A stretch of DNA of 64,000 nucleotides, taken from contig CANBFE010000006.1 in NCBI GenBank assembly GCA_947367855.1, positions 1-64,000 on the forward strand. Direction: 5' to 3'. This document shows, piece by piece, positions 1 to 7,769 of this stretch. The notes below the pieces were generated by a model, which was given only the letters and a program-made list of their open reading frames with translations, ran no database searches and was not told the origin of the DNA. Both the position numbers and the translations under genes were made by a program. The first letter of the stretch is position 1; each line of letters opens with the position of its first letter. This DNA comes from an uncultured Lachnospiraceae bacterium. Lineage in GTDB: Bacteria; Bacillota; Clostridia; Lachnospirales; Lachnospiraceae.

Positions 1-300
1 ACAGCACAGACTTATCTGGAGGATGGCCGCTGCAGCTTCACAAACAATCTCAGCGAGAACGCGATCCGTCCGTTTGCGGTCGGCCGGAAGAACTGGCTGT
101 TCAGTGATTCTGTAGAAGGAGCCAATGCCAGTGCTGTAGTCTATACAATGGTTGAGATGGCAAAGGCGCATGACCTGAATGTTTACGGATATCTGAAAAT
201 TCTGTTGGATCATCGTCCAACGAAAGAGATGACCGATGATCAGCTCGCAGAGCTTGCACCCTGGAGTGAAAAACTCCAATCTATCAAAAATCGCATGTGA
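1..300 (+). CDS. IS66 family transposase, C-terminal fragment (5' end outside window)
   Basis: The frame is open from base 1 to a TGA at 298-300, giving the last 99 residues. It contains NNLSENAIRPFAVGRKNW, the C-terminal signature of IS66-type DDE transposases, whose Glu is the third catalytic residue, followed by the usual EGANASAVVYTMVEMAKAH segment. The family moves its element by DDE-type transposition. About 75 bases downstream lies a sequence matching the IS66 terminal repeat, so this is the right-hand end of an insertion sequence. Nothing in the visible part looks damaged; whether the rest of the element is intact cannot be judged from this window. Confidence 0.9.
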   Translation, partial: TAQTYLEDGRCSFTNNLSENAIRPFAVGRKNWLFSDSVEGANASAVVYTMVEMAKAHDLNVYGYLKILLDHRPTKEMTDDQLAELAPWSEKLQSIKNRM

Positions 301-310
301 ATTATAGTGA

Positions 311-346
311 ATTACTCCAACTCGCAAAGAGCTGGAGTAATTTTAT
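311..346 (+). terminator. Hairpin and T-rich run after the transposase
   Basis: A 13-bp stem with one A-C mismatch pairs 311-323 with 329-341 around a GCAAA loop and runs into TTTATAT. It sits 10 bases after the transposase stop and is likely the IS66 terminator. Confidence 0.6.
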
Positions 347-354
347 ATCTGACC

Positions 355-375
355 GCGTTATTATTTGGCGCTTAC
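355..375 (+). mobile_element. Right terminal inverted repeat of the IS66 element
   Basis: The sequence ends in GGCGCTTAC at 367-375. IS66-family elements typically start GTAAGCG and end with its complement, so the element probably stops at about 375. The next eight bases, GGAGAAAA, would be the right copy of the usual 8-bp target duplication; the left copy is outside the window. Confidence 0.55.
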
Positions 376-597
376 GGAGAAAATGCATACTACGTCATTA
401 CAGAATTAGAAAAAGAACCAACAAGTGATAATCTATTTTACTATGGAGATATTATCAGAAATACATATGAAGAACATTTTTCCAATGTTAATAAAATCAT
501 CATCATTTTTATCCAGAACTATGACTTATATAGGAAAAATGGATTCAATAACAACACAGATTATCTGTCTATTCTTTTTCCTATAATTTCAGAGTAA
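376..597 (+). pseudogene. 3' remnant of an unknown gene cut by the IS66 element
   Basis: An open frame runs across the IS66 end and stops at 595-597. Only the part after about 375 (roughly 73 codons, ending FPIISE) is host sequence. It is AT-rich, hydrophilic at first (ITELEKEPTSDN) and has an isoleucine-rich stretch (NKIIIIFIQNY). No start codon with a ribosome binding site exists inside it, so I read it as the tail of a gene truncated by the insertion. It lies directly upstream of the small secreted-protein gene at 622, with which it may once have formed an operon. The family is not recognised. Confidence 0.4.
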
Positions 598-621
598 AAT
601 TACAAAGGAGATAACACAGCA

Positions 622-747
622 ATGAAGTATATTTACAGCCTCTTAATAATCACTATTTTAATTTGTTTTCCATCCATCTCTGCTCATGCTGAGACGAATC
701 AACTCCCTTTCATCGAAAGCGGATATACAGATGAAGGTGTATACTAC
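622..747 (+). pseudogene. Small secreted protein, 5' half (interrupted by RIT element)
   Basis: ATG at 622 follows AAAGGAG at 604-610. The first 42 codons give a signal peptide (MKYIYSLLIITILICFPSIS, then AHAE as a plausible cleavage site) and the start of a mature protein, IESGYTDEGVYY. The frame then runs into the left repeat of the RIT element and ends in element sequence at 834. The missing second half is found at 4229-4450 in matching phase (rejoined: GVYY then EVHGE), so the gene was intact before insertion. The rejoined product would be a secreted protein of about 115 residues of unknown role. Confidence 0.75.
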
Positions 748-832
748 TTATACCGACAAAAAAACTATACCGACATTTTCCAGAAATCAAGCAGCTGCAG
801 GTACTTTCTGAAAAAATGTCGGTATAGTTTTT
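746..832. repeat. Left 87-bp terminal inverted repeat of the RIT element
   Basis: This block is the reverse complement of 4115-4201 with only two mismatches. It contains three copies of a TATACCGACA-like motif: outer at 750-757, middle at 766-775, and an inverted one at 816-826. The middle and inner copies face each other and flank the palindromic CAGCTGCAGG region. Recombinase binding sites with this arrangement are expected at RIT ends; the role is inferred. Confidence 0.85.
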
Positions 833-1883
833 AAAGACGATATAAGGCTTCCGATATTTCTTTATCCTTCCAGTTCTTTTCCGCGTTTCTTCCTTCTGGA
901 TTTGCCCTCTCCAGGGCTTTTGCTAACGTATCCAGGGTTACAAAAGCGTAGAACCCAGAAGTGGTTGAGATATTTTTATGTCCAAGCATCTGCTGGATAT
1001 AGGACAGAGGACATCCTTCCTGGTACAGGCTCATTGCTCTGGTCTTTCTCAGCATGTGGAAATGGATATCTTCCGGCATTGGGATTCCTTCATTCCGACA
1101 TTTTTCCGCATACTTCTTCAGGACTTTCTGGATGCAGTCATCGGACAGTTCATGTCTTATGCCATGTGTAACCGCATAAAAGAGAGGAGCCATAAGGTCG
1201 TGGCTGTCTCCATGAAATTCCCTCAGATATTCTCTCAAATGCTGTACAGTCTTTTTCATCACTGGTACACTCCGGTACTTTCCGCCTTTTCCCAGTATCC
1301 GTATATAAGGTATCTCCGCATCAAGATGCAGGTCACAGACCTTTAGCCCCGTCAGTTCTCCAACCCGCATAGCGGCATCATACCCAAGGATAAGCAGCAT
1401 CCGGTTCCGGCGCTCGGATCGTTTCTCCCTGCCGGGAGCATCAAGAAGCGCTTTCATCTGACAGTCTTCGAAATACCTGATCTCATTATCAGGGATGTTC
1501 AGGCCATGTACCATCTGACTCGAAACAAAGACAGGTGTGATATCCATACATTCTTCTGATGCATATGACAACAGGGCTTTTACTGCGGTTAGACGGAGGC
1601 TGCAGGTCTTTGGACTCCATGCCTTTATGTCTGTCATCCACACAAGATACTCTTTCAGATTTTTTCCGTCCAGGTCATTAAAACAGATGCGTTCACGGCG
1701 GATTCCTTTTACTTCTTCCAGAAAGCCAATGTAGATGTTAAGTGAGGCACGGTAGGAGGCAACGGTGTTCTGACTCTTTTTTCTAATCTTCAGGAGTTCA
1801 TGGTCCAGAAAGCCTCTGGCCGTATCCCGGAAAAAAACGCAGTCAAACTTTTTTGTTCTGTTTTTATCATTTCTTTCTGCCAT
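831..1883 (-). CDS. ritC: RIT tyrosine recombinase, third gene (RitC)
   Basis: A 350-residue tyrosine site-specific recombinase. The N-terminal half is a SAM-like core-binding domain (about 15-115) and the C-terminal half the catalytic domain. All family residues are visible: Arg173 in AAMRVGEL, Lys near GKGGK (199-202), His276-MLR279, His302 in LGHK, and nucleophile Tyr312 in FYAF. It should cut and rejoin DNA at the element's inverted repeats through a covalent 3'-phosphotyrosine. Its start overlaps the end of ritB by 17 bases, implying coupled translation. Its stop lies at the inner edge of the left repeat, so the gene fills the element to its end. It is the only one of the three with a fully standard catalytic set. 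Confidence 0.88.
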   Translation of the reverse strand: MAERNDKNRTKKFDCVFFRDTARGFLDHELLKIRKKSQNTVASYRASLNIYIGFLEEVKGIRRERICFNDLDGKNLKEYLVWMTDIKAWSPKTCSLRLTAVKALLSYASEECMDITPVFVSSQMVHGLNIPDNEIRYFEDCQMKALLDAPGREKRSERRNRMLLILGYDAAMRVGELTGLKVCDLHLDAEIPYIRILGKGGKYRSVPVMKKTVQHLREYLREFHGDSHDLMAPLFYAVTHGIRHELSDDCIQKVLKKYAEKCRNEGIPMPEDIHFHMLRKTRAMSLYQEGCPLSYIQQMLGHKNISTTSGFYAFVTLDTLAKALERANPEGRNAEKNWKDKEISEALYRL

Positions 1884-2829
1884 TATCCACCTCCGGTATC
1901 AGTTCTTCTGAATGCCTGGATCTGTCCAGTATCCCGCCATAGATATCCGGCACAAGGTGGAAGTAGTACAGGGTATTTTTAACATCGGAATGCCCCATAT
2001 ACCGCATAAGGTAAGGAAGCATTACGTTCACGTCTTTTCCTTCCCTGAGCCAGCGGTTCATGTTGGCATAGACAAAGTGATGGCGGAGATCATACGCGCG
2101 TATGCTGATACCGGCACCTCTCTTTTCCGGAAAAGCGGCATACCAGACACGCAGGAAGTTCTGCTGCAGCCAGCTTGCGCCGTATGGAAGGTCATCCCTG
2201 TTCGGGAAGAAAGTCACGCGATCCGGGAACAGGAGACGGATCCGGCGGTCATAGACGGTTAAGTATTCCGCAGGTTCTTTTGAGATATGGACCCTCCGGC
2301 TTTTCGGTCCCTTGGACTGAATGATATCAAGACAGCCCTCATCAAGATGTACATGTCTCTGGGCAAGCGTGCGTGCTTCTTTACAGCGGAGCCCACAGCA
2401 GTAGAGAAGCCGGAAGATGGCGGGAAGAACCAGATGCCTTCCCTTCAAATGGGGCTCCTCCTTTATTCTGTCGCATTCTCTGAAGAATGCAGTGATCTCT
2501 TCTTCCGTAAAAAAATACGGCTGGACCGGTGTGGGAAGACGCAGTCTTCCGGATGGGATAAGATACGCCGCGATGCCGCGGGCGGTAAGATACCTGCTGA
2601 ACTCACGTAGAAACGCGGCCGCATTATAAAGGCTTCCCGGAGTATCCCGGAGCTTTTCAAGAAATCCCTCAACGCTTGCCTTATCCGGCGCCACAGTTTC
2701 AGGAGCTGTTTCTATGACAAACCGTGCATATTTCTTTAAATAGTAAGCTCCGGTCTGGTACTGGTACCCGTTTGCCTTTTTATAGGAAACAAACTGATCA
2801 ATCATCTCTGGCAGTGACTTACTGCACAT
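1867..2829 (-). CDS. ritB: RIT tyrosine recombinase, second gene (RitB)
   Basis: A 320-residue tyrosine recombinase. I place the start at the ATG at 2829, preceded by AAAGGAGG on the minus strand; a longer frame reaches 3048 but reads out of phase through ritA and lacks a ribosome binding site. Visible catalytic elements are Arg148 in CCGLRCKEA, Lys173, the box YDLRHH (246-251), His280 in MGHSD, and Tyr288 or Tyr289. The first His of the usual HxxR box is Tyr246, as in many integrases. The gene overlaps ritA by 11 bases and ritC by 17, so the trio is one transcription unit. Known RIT elements keep all three proteins, which suggests that they act together. Confidence 0.85.
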   Translation of the reverse strand: MCSKSLPEMIDQFVSYKKANGYQYQTGAYYLKKYARFVIETAPETVAPDKASVEGFLEKLRDTPGSLYNAAAFLREFSRYLTARGIAAYLIPSGRLRLPTPVQPYFFTEEEITAFFRECDRIKEEPHLKGRHLVLPAIFRLLYCCGLRCKEARTLAQRHVHLDEGCLDIIQSKGPKSRRVHISKEPAEYLTVYDRRIRLLFPDRVTFFPNRDDLPYGASWLQQNFLRVWYAAFPEKRGAGISIRAYDLRHHFVYANMNRWLREGKDVNVMLPYLMRYMGHSDVKNTLYYFHLVPDIYGGILDRSRHSEELIPEVDNGRKK

Positions 2830-4060
2830 CGGAAACGCCTCCTTTCCTGACAGGCGGAAGAGGGAGTGTACAGGCGGACAGACTCCTGGCATCCGTTGAA
2901 AGGTATACGGATACAATGTTCGGATCCCTATGTCCGAGAGCTGCTGAGATATCTGACATGGGAATGCCTGCCCGGAGCATGGACGACGCAGCGTGATGTC
3001 TTGTCGTCCGGCTCCCCACCGGCCGTTCTTCTTTTTTGATCCTGGCAAGCTCCTCCAGTTTTTTCAGGATTTCATAAATGCTTCCTGTACCCAGACGCCC
3101 AAACGGCGCAAAGGTCTTCAGAAAGACATAGTCTGATCCGCCCTGAGGACGCTCATTCAGGACATAATCAGCGATGTCGTTTCCGTAAGAAGCCCTCAAA
3201 GGAAGGACAAGTGTTTTCTTTGTCTTGCTCTGAAGGATGGAGATGCAGTCCTTTTCCCAGTCGATATCTTTCAGTCTCAAAGAACAGACATCAATCCCCC
3301 GGAGCCCTGTTTCCAGAAGGAGCCTGCAGACAGCGGTATCCCTTTTAGTCAGCACCCCTGATGAGAGCGTGGTTCTGATGGCTGTAAGCTCCTCATCATT
3401 ATAGATTTCCATGATCTTTACTTCCCGTGGCAGATGGACTGGTATCTCCAGGAGAAACTGCGCTGTGTGGTCATTGGAAGAAAGGAACCTGCGCAGCCCT
3501 GCCAGACCACTTCCAATCGTAGACGGCCGGAACCGTTCGTCCCTGTAAAGAGAAAGGATAAATGTACTTATATCATTTGTCCGGATATCAGACAACTTCC
3601 CATATCCGCTTTTTTGGCAGAACAAGAGAAAATAAGCAACAATCCGTTTATACCCGGACTTCGTATTGGCGCTGATTCCCTCCTGTTCGAGAGAACTGGT
3701 AAAGCAATCCAGTTCTGACAGGAATGTTTTATTCGTAATCTTTTCGGATACGCCGCCAGTATCCTGTCTTCTCCAGTCAACGGTCCCTGTCCGCGTAAGC
3801 GACAGGAGCAGCCTGAGGCAGCGTTTCCGGTGAGTCAGTTCCTTTGCGGCCCATTTTTCACCGCAGCTGACTGGTCTGTCCAGAAAAGCTTTCATGAGTC
3901 TTTCTGAAAGTCTGTCTTCTCCTATATCATGTGATACAGATATAAGAAGCCGAAAACTGGAACGATAACGTGTAATTATCTTTTTTCCATACCTTCTCTC
4001 ATCCATTTGGTCCATTATTTTCTGGATCAATCCATCGAGTTCCATTTGGTTTTCCTTCAT
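2819..4060 (-). CDS. ritA: RIT tyrosine recombinase, first gene (RitA)
   Basis: A 413-residue tyrosine recombinase, the promoter-proximal member of the trio. The ATG at 4060 follows AAGGAGGA on the minus strand. The first 110 residues form an extra N-terminal segment before the core-binding domain (about 112-205). Catalytic landmarks: Arg254 in ETGLRGIDVC, Lys279 in SKTKK, RTTRHH (351-356) where the expected first His is Arg351, His377 in ALGHRD, and Tyr386 in SVYLST. The start lies only 55 bases from the right inverted repeat, so a promoter probably sits within or beside that repeat and could be controlled by recombinase binding. Confidence 0.85.
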   Translation of the reverse strand: MKENQMELDGLIQKIMDQMDERRYGKKIITRYRSSFRLLISVSHDIGEDRLSERLMKAFLDRPVSCGEKWAAKELTHRKRCLRLLLSLTRTGTVDWRRQDTGGVSEKITNKTFLSELDCFTSSLEQEGISANTKSGYKRIVAYFLLFCQKSGYGKLSDIRTNDISTFILSLYRDERFRPSTIGSGLAGLRRFLSSNDHTAQFLLEIPVHLPREVKIMEIYNDEELTAIRTTLSSGVLTKRDTAVCRLLLETGLRGIDVCSLRLKDIDWEKDCISILQSKTKKTLVLPLRASYGNDIADYVLNERPQGGSDYVFLKTFAPFGRLGTGSIYEILKKLEELARIKKEERPVGSRTTRHHAASSMLRAGIPMSDISAALGHRDPNIVSVYLSTDARSLSACTLPLPPVRKGGVSDVQ

Positions 4061-4114
4061 TATTGGAGTCCTCCTTCTTTTTGCTCCATCATGAAGGATA
4101 TTTAAGAAAAGGTC

Positions 4115-4201
4115 AAAAACTATACCGACATTTTTTCAGAAAGTACCTGCAGCTGCTTGGTTTCTGGGAAATGTCGGTATAGTTTTTTTGTCGGTATAAG
4201 T
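4115..4201. repeat. Right 87-bp terminal inverted repeat of the RIT element
   Basis: Mirror copy of 746-832 with two mismatches. It shows the same three TATACCGACA-like motifs, two facing each other around the CTGCAGCTG region and one at the outer end (4190-4199). Confidence 0.85.
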
Positions 4202-4231
4202 CGTGCTATACCGATTTCGTGATAGCACGAC
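4200..4231. repeat. Extra hairpin at the right RIT boundary
   Basis: GTCGTGCTAT (4200-4209) and ATAGCACGAC (4222-4231) form a perfect 10-bp inverted repeat with a 12-base loop holding another CTATACCGA half-motif. It has no counterpart outside the left repeat. The host gene only becomes continuous if this stretch is removed with the element. Confidence 0.6.
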
Positions 4232-4450
4232 GAAGTCCATGGAGAACCGCTCCCTCAATATTTCAGTATTTCTCAGTCCGTCATCCGTCAGGTTACCTAT
4301 CAGGGAGAAACCAACCCTCCACAACAGATCTATTGGGAGGAAACCATGCATGGGATAACATATAGAGGGACTTTACAGCTTTCTCAATTAATCTATGTAA
4401 AAAACCAAACAATTGCGTCCTATACAGGTACTCTTACTTCAATCAATTAA
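4229..4450 (+). pseudogene. Small secreted protein, 3' half
   Basis: The frame ending at TAA 4448-4450 reads EVHGEPLPQYFS, then RQVTYQGETNPPQQIYWEE and MHGITYRGTLQLS, ending YTGTLTSIN. Two in-frame stops lie just upstream, at 4220-4225, inside the element-side hairpin. It continues the protein begun at 622. The repeated -YxGT- pattern resembles small secreted beta-strand proteins of Clostridia, but I cannot name the family. The reader should treat 622-747 and 4229-4450 as one interrupted gene. Confidence 0.7.
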
Positions 4451-4513
4451 TGGTTTTTACAAGGAATAGATATTACGGCAAAACCAAGATAAGAAAACAG
4501 ATAGTCCAAAATA

Positions 4514-4553
4514 GGGGGGAATTTACGGCTTAAACCTGCCATAAATTCCCCCT
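4514..4553. terminator. Hairpin between convergent units
   Basis: GGGGGAATTTA (4515-4525) pairs with TAAATTCCCCC (4542-4552), with GGC/GCC extending the stem past one mismatch. It lies between the plus-strand pseudogene and the minus-strand gene ending at 4623 and may serve both. The rest of 4451-4622 shows no gene. Confidence 0.55.
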
Positions 4554-4622
4554 AAAATAGATCTGTATACTTCTTAAATCTGTTTCTTTCCAGAAGTTTC
4601 CGCAGCGCATCACATTCTGCCC

Positions 4623-6257
4623 TCAGGTTTCATACCGTTCAATCACACAACTATGCCTCTTGCTGTCCCTGTCATAAGAAATTCCCACCAACAGAAGATT
4701 CTCCAGATACTCCTCCAAAGCTCCCGCATACCGCCTCTCCCGAATCTGGTCAATGGCGCTCCCGGCAGATTTATCCCATTTCAATTCCACAATCATGGCA
4801 GGAGTCTTCGTGTATCTTCTGGGGACAAATGCAATGTCCGCAAACCCTTTCCCTGAAGGCAGTTCCCTGACCAGTGTATAATCTTTCCTAGCCACATAAT
4901 AGGCCAGTGTGACTACACAGCTTAAGGACAGCTCATTATGGTAGGCCAATACAGAGGTATTTGCCAGATGAACCTCGTCCAGCTTCCGGGCCACTGTCTC
5001 CCCATCCCCGCGGATTGTAGCTTCCAACAGGGCTTCCGACTCCCGCAGGGCATCCGAAATCCCCTCCCATCCGCTGTACTCCACGGCGTTCCGGAATTCG
5101 TCCGCCACCTCCTGGTTCGGAATATAGACCTCCTTGCGCCCTGCGTCATAGGCAAGATAACCCAGATGAATCAGCAACGTCAACACGTCATCTTTTGTTC
5201 TTAAATTCGTAAAATCATTTTGGAACGTTCTGGTATTGACTTTGCACCGCATTCCGGCAAGCATGGAGACTATGGTATCCTTCAGGCCGTCCCTGTTCAT
5301 CCCGATATACTTTTTCAGGGACTCATAGGTCTCCGATTCGGTCCAGTAATCTCCAAATTCTCCGCTTTTTACCGCGTTTATCATGGAATTAGGGCTGTAG
5401 ACCGACTTTTCTTCCTTGAAGGAATAGCCGTCATACCATTTCCTGGCTTCTTCAAACTCCAGACCATGCTCCCTGCAGAGCGCTTCCGCTTCTTCCTCCG
5501 TGAATCCGGTGTATTCCGCCAACATCCGGGGCTGAAGCATGGTGTACTCCCGAAAATCCGTCAGGGCAGACTGGGTTCCGTATTTCTTGATTGGAAGAAT
5601 GCCCGTCATATAAGCAGCCTCCACCATTTTGTCCGTCTGACTGCTCTTAAACAGGCCCCTGAGAAGCTGTATATATTCTCTCTGCAGGGCTGTTTCCTCC
5701 CCCGCCTCCCGGAACAGGGCATCCCATTCGTCTATGATAACGATAAACTTACGTCCGTATTCTTCCGCTATTCTGGAAAGTACCACAGGAAGAGATACGC
5801 CCGGCTTCAGAGCGTCCGGCTGTGCCGCCCGGAGCATTCCGTCTTCGGAAGTACAGGATACCGACATCTCCCCCAACGGATACGCGGCGCAGAGCTCTCC
5901 CACAATCTGCTCCTGCATATAGGAGACGGTATTCCGTATATTATCAACCGTGGAAATAAACCAGGTGATATCCAGGTAAAGCACATCGTACCTGTTCATA
6001 TACCTGCGGTAGTCCTCATCCCTGGCAATTTTCAAATCCTGGAACAGACTCTCCGACCGACAGCTTCTGTCATAATAGGCACAGAGCATCTGGGTGGCAA
6101 ATGATTTCCCGAACCTTCTGGGACGACTCACGCATATCAGCTTATCCTTTGTTCCCAAAGCGCGGTTGACAAAAGAGATCAACCCCGATTTATCCACATA
6201 CAGGCCTTTCCGTACGGAGCGGAACCCCGCATTCCCCAGATTCAGATACATTCCCAT
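4623..6257 (-). CDS. AAA-ATPase-like / PD-(D/E)XK nuclease-fold protein
   Basis: A 544-residue protein of the family that joins an N-terminal AAA-ATPase-like domain to a C-terminal PD-(D/E)XK nuclease-like domain. The P-loop is RPRRFGKS (45-52) and the Walker B is FIVIIDEWDALF (Asp176, Glu177). Near the C terminus ADIAFVP and IVELKW give the D...ExK core of the nuclease fold. Homologues occur in many copies in Clostridia and Bacteroidetes with no settled function; mobile or defence roles have been suggested for related families. It is the last gene of a long minus-strand run, 65 bases after the UPF0210 gene, and next to the mobile region, so it may itself be a mobile acquisition. Its length is normal and no motif is missing. 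Confidence 0.8.
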   Translation of the reverse strand: MGMYLNLGNAGFRSVRKGLYVDKSGLISFVNRALGTKDKLICVSRPRRFGKSFATQMLCAYYDRSCRSESLFQDLKIARDEDYRRYMNRYDVLYLDITWFISTVDNIRNTVSYMQEQIVGELCAAYPLGEMSVSCTSEDGMLRAAQPDALKPGVSLPVVLSRIAEEYGRKFIVIIDEWDALFREAGEETALQREYIQLLRGLFKSSQTDKMVEAAYMTGILPIKKYGTQSALTDFREYTMLQPRMLAEYTGFTEEEAEALCREHGLEFEEARKWYDGYSFKEEKSVYSPNSMINAVKSGEFGDYWTESETYESLKKYIGMNRDGLKDTIVSMLAGMRCKVNTRTFQNDFTNLRTKDDVLTLLIHLGYLAYDAGRKEVYIPNQEVADEFRNAVEYSGWEGISDALRESEALLEATIRGDGETVARKLDEVHLANTSVLAYHNELSLSCVVTLAYYVARKDYTLVRELPSGKGFADIAFVPRRYTKTPAMIVELKWDKSAGSAIDQIRERRYAGALEEYLENLLLVGISYDRDSKRHSCVIERYET

Positions 6258-6322
6258 CTTTCTGCTCCCTTATCTCCATGCCGTCCACCCGGTCAGCATA
6301 CTCCTGCTCCAAGTCCAGAACC

Positions 6323-7687
6323 CTAATTTTTAAAGCTGTGAATAGGCGCGGGAATCCGTCCTCCCCGGCTGATAAAGGCCTGGCAGCCGAAGGAGTTCAC
6401 GGGCATAATGGGCGCATACCCCAACAGGCCGCCGAATTCCACGGTCTCTCCCACTCCCTTGCCGATGACGGGAATAATGCGCACGGCGGTGGTCTTCTGG
6501 TTCACCATGCCGATGGCCATCTCGTCCGCTATGATGCCGGAGATCGTTGACGCCTCCGTGTCCCCGGGAATGGCGATCATGTCCAGGCCCACGGAGCACA
6601 CACAGGTCATTGCTTCCAGTTTTTCCAGGGTCAGGGCCCCTGCCTGAACGGCATTGATCATTCCCTGGTCCTCGCTCACCGGAATAAATGCGCCGCTCAA
6701 CCCGCCCACATAGGAGGATGCCATGACGCCTCCCTTCTTCACCTGATCGTTCAACAGGGCCAACGCCGCAGTGGTGCCGGGCGCTCCCGCATGCTCCAGA
6801 CCCATCTCGCACAGAATATCCGCAACGCTGTCTCCCACGGCAGGCGTAGGCGCCAGGGACAGATCCACAATGCCAAAGGGCACTCCCAGCCTGGCCGAAG
6901 CCTCCTGGGCCACCAGCTGTCCCACCCGGGTCACCTTGAAGGCAGTCTTCTTGATGGTCTCGCAGAGCACCTCGAAATTCTCCCCCCGCACCTTTTCCAG
7001 GGCAGTCTTCACCACTCCCGGGCCGCTGACTCCCACATTGATGATCTTGTCTGCCTCGGTAACCCCGTGGAAGGCACCTGCCATAAACGGATTATCGTCC
7101 GGTGCATTGCAGAATACCACCAATTTTGCACAGCCCAGGGAATCGTTCTCCTGTGTATATTCCGCAGTGGATTTGACGATTTCCCCCATCAGCTTCACCG
7201 CGTCCATATTGATGCCCGTCCTGGTGGAACCAAGGTTCACGGAAGCGCACACCCGCTCAGTGCAGGAAAGGGCCAGGGGAATGGAACGAATCAGCAGTTC
7301 ATCCGCAGGAGTCATGCCCTTGCTCACCAGGGCCGAAAATCCGCCGATGAAATTTACCCCCACTTCCTTGGCCACCTGGTCCAGTGTCCCGGCCACAGCG
7401 GCAAAATCCTCCTCCGATCTGCAGGCAGCAGCACCGATGAGTCCAATTGGCGTGACGGATATCCGTTTGTTTACTATCGGTATGCCAAAGTCTCTGGAGA
7501 TTTCCTCCCCGGTCCTCACCAGATCCTTTGCCGCCCCGTAAATCTTACTGCGGATCTTGTCCTGCAGTCCCGCCAGATCGGAATCCATGCAGTCCAGAAG
7601 ACTGATGCCCAGAGTAATGGTGCGCACGTCCAGATTCTCCTCCGCGATCATCTTATTGGTCTCTGTCACTTCATATATATTAATCAT
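6323..7687 (-). CDS. UPF0210 / PFL family protein (DUF711)
   Basis: A 454-residue protein of the UPF0210 (DUF711, PFL-like) family. It carries the family's glycine-rich segments such as FIGGFSALVSKGMTP, ASVNLGSTRTGINMD and VSGPGVVKTALE. The fold is related to glycyl-radical enzymes, but the biochemical role is not established. A GGGAGA ribosome binding site precedes the ATG at 7687. It follows the ACT-domain gene by 82 bases; the pair UPF0237-UPF0210 is conserved as neighbours in many Firmicutes and archaea, which suggests that the ACT protein controls this one through a small ligand. Confidence 0.9.
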   Translation of the reverse strand: MINIYEVTETNKMIAEENLDVRTITLGISLLDCMDSDLAGLQDKIRSKIYGAAKDLVRTGEEISRDFGIPIVNKRISVTPIGLIGAAACRSEEDFAAVAGTLDQVAKEVGVNFIGGFSALVSKGMTPADELLIRSIPLALSCTERVCASVNLGSTRTGINMDAVKLMGEIVKSTAEYTQENDSLGCAKLVVFCNAPDDNPFMAGAFHGVTEADKIINVGVSGPGVVKTALEKVRGENFEVLCETIKKTAFKVTRVGQLVAQEASARLGVPFGIVDLSLAPTPAVGDSVADILCEMGLEHAGAPGTTAALALLNDQVKKGGVMASSYVGGLSGAFIPVSEDQGMINAVQAGALTLEKLEAMTCVCSVGLDMIAIPGDTEASTISGIIADEMAIGMVNQKTTAVRIIPVIGKGVGETVEFGGLLGYAPIMPVNSFGCQAFISRGGRIPAPIHSFKN

Positions 7688-7769
7688 TATAATTCTCCCG
7701 CTCTATACTCCCGGGCAGGCCCGCCGGTTAAACTGTAACCCGTCCGCAGCACCCCGTTACCAGCAACAT

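Larger units (their letters stand above)
746..4231 (-). mobile_element. RIT element (recombinase in trio), about 3.5 kb
   Basis: Three tyrosine recombinase genes, all on the minus strand and overlapping by 11 and 17 bases, lie between 87-bp near-perfect inverted repeats (746-832 and 4115-4201) and nothing else is carried. This is the architecture of RIT elements, whose three recombinases always occur together. The element splits a small secreted-protein gene. Fusing the flanks at 747 and 4232 restores one open frame, so the right boundary probably includes the extra hairpin at 4200-4231. The outer end on the left is uncertain by two or three bases because both flanks read TAC/GAC. Confidence 0.85.

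Noticed and set aside
2830..3048. N-terminal extension of ritB
   Set aside because: It would read out of phase through most of ritA's end, has no ribosome binding site, and AAAGGAGG marks the start at 2829.
6330..6812. 160-codon frame on the minus strand inside UPF0210
   Set aside because: Out-of-phase shadow of the UPF0210 gene with Gly/Arg-rich nonsense sequence.
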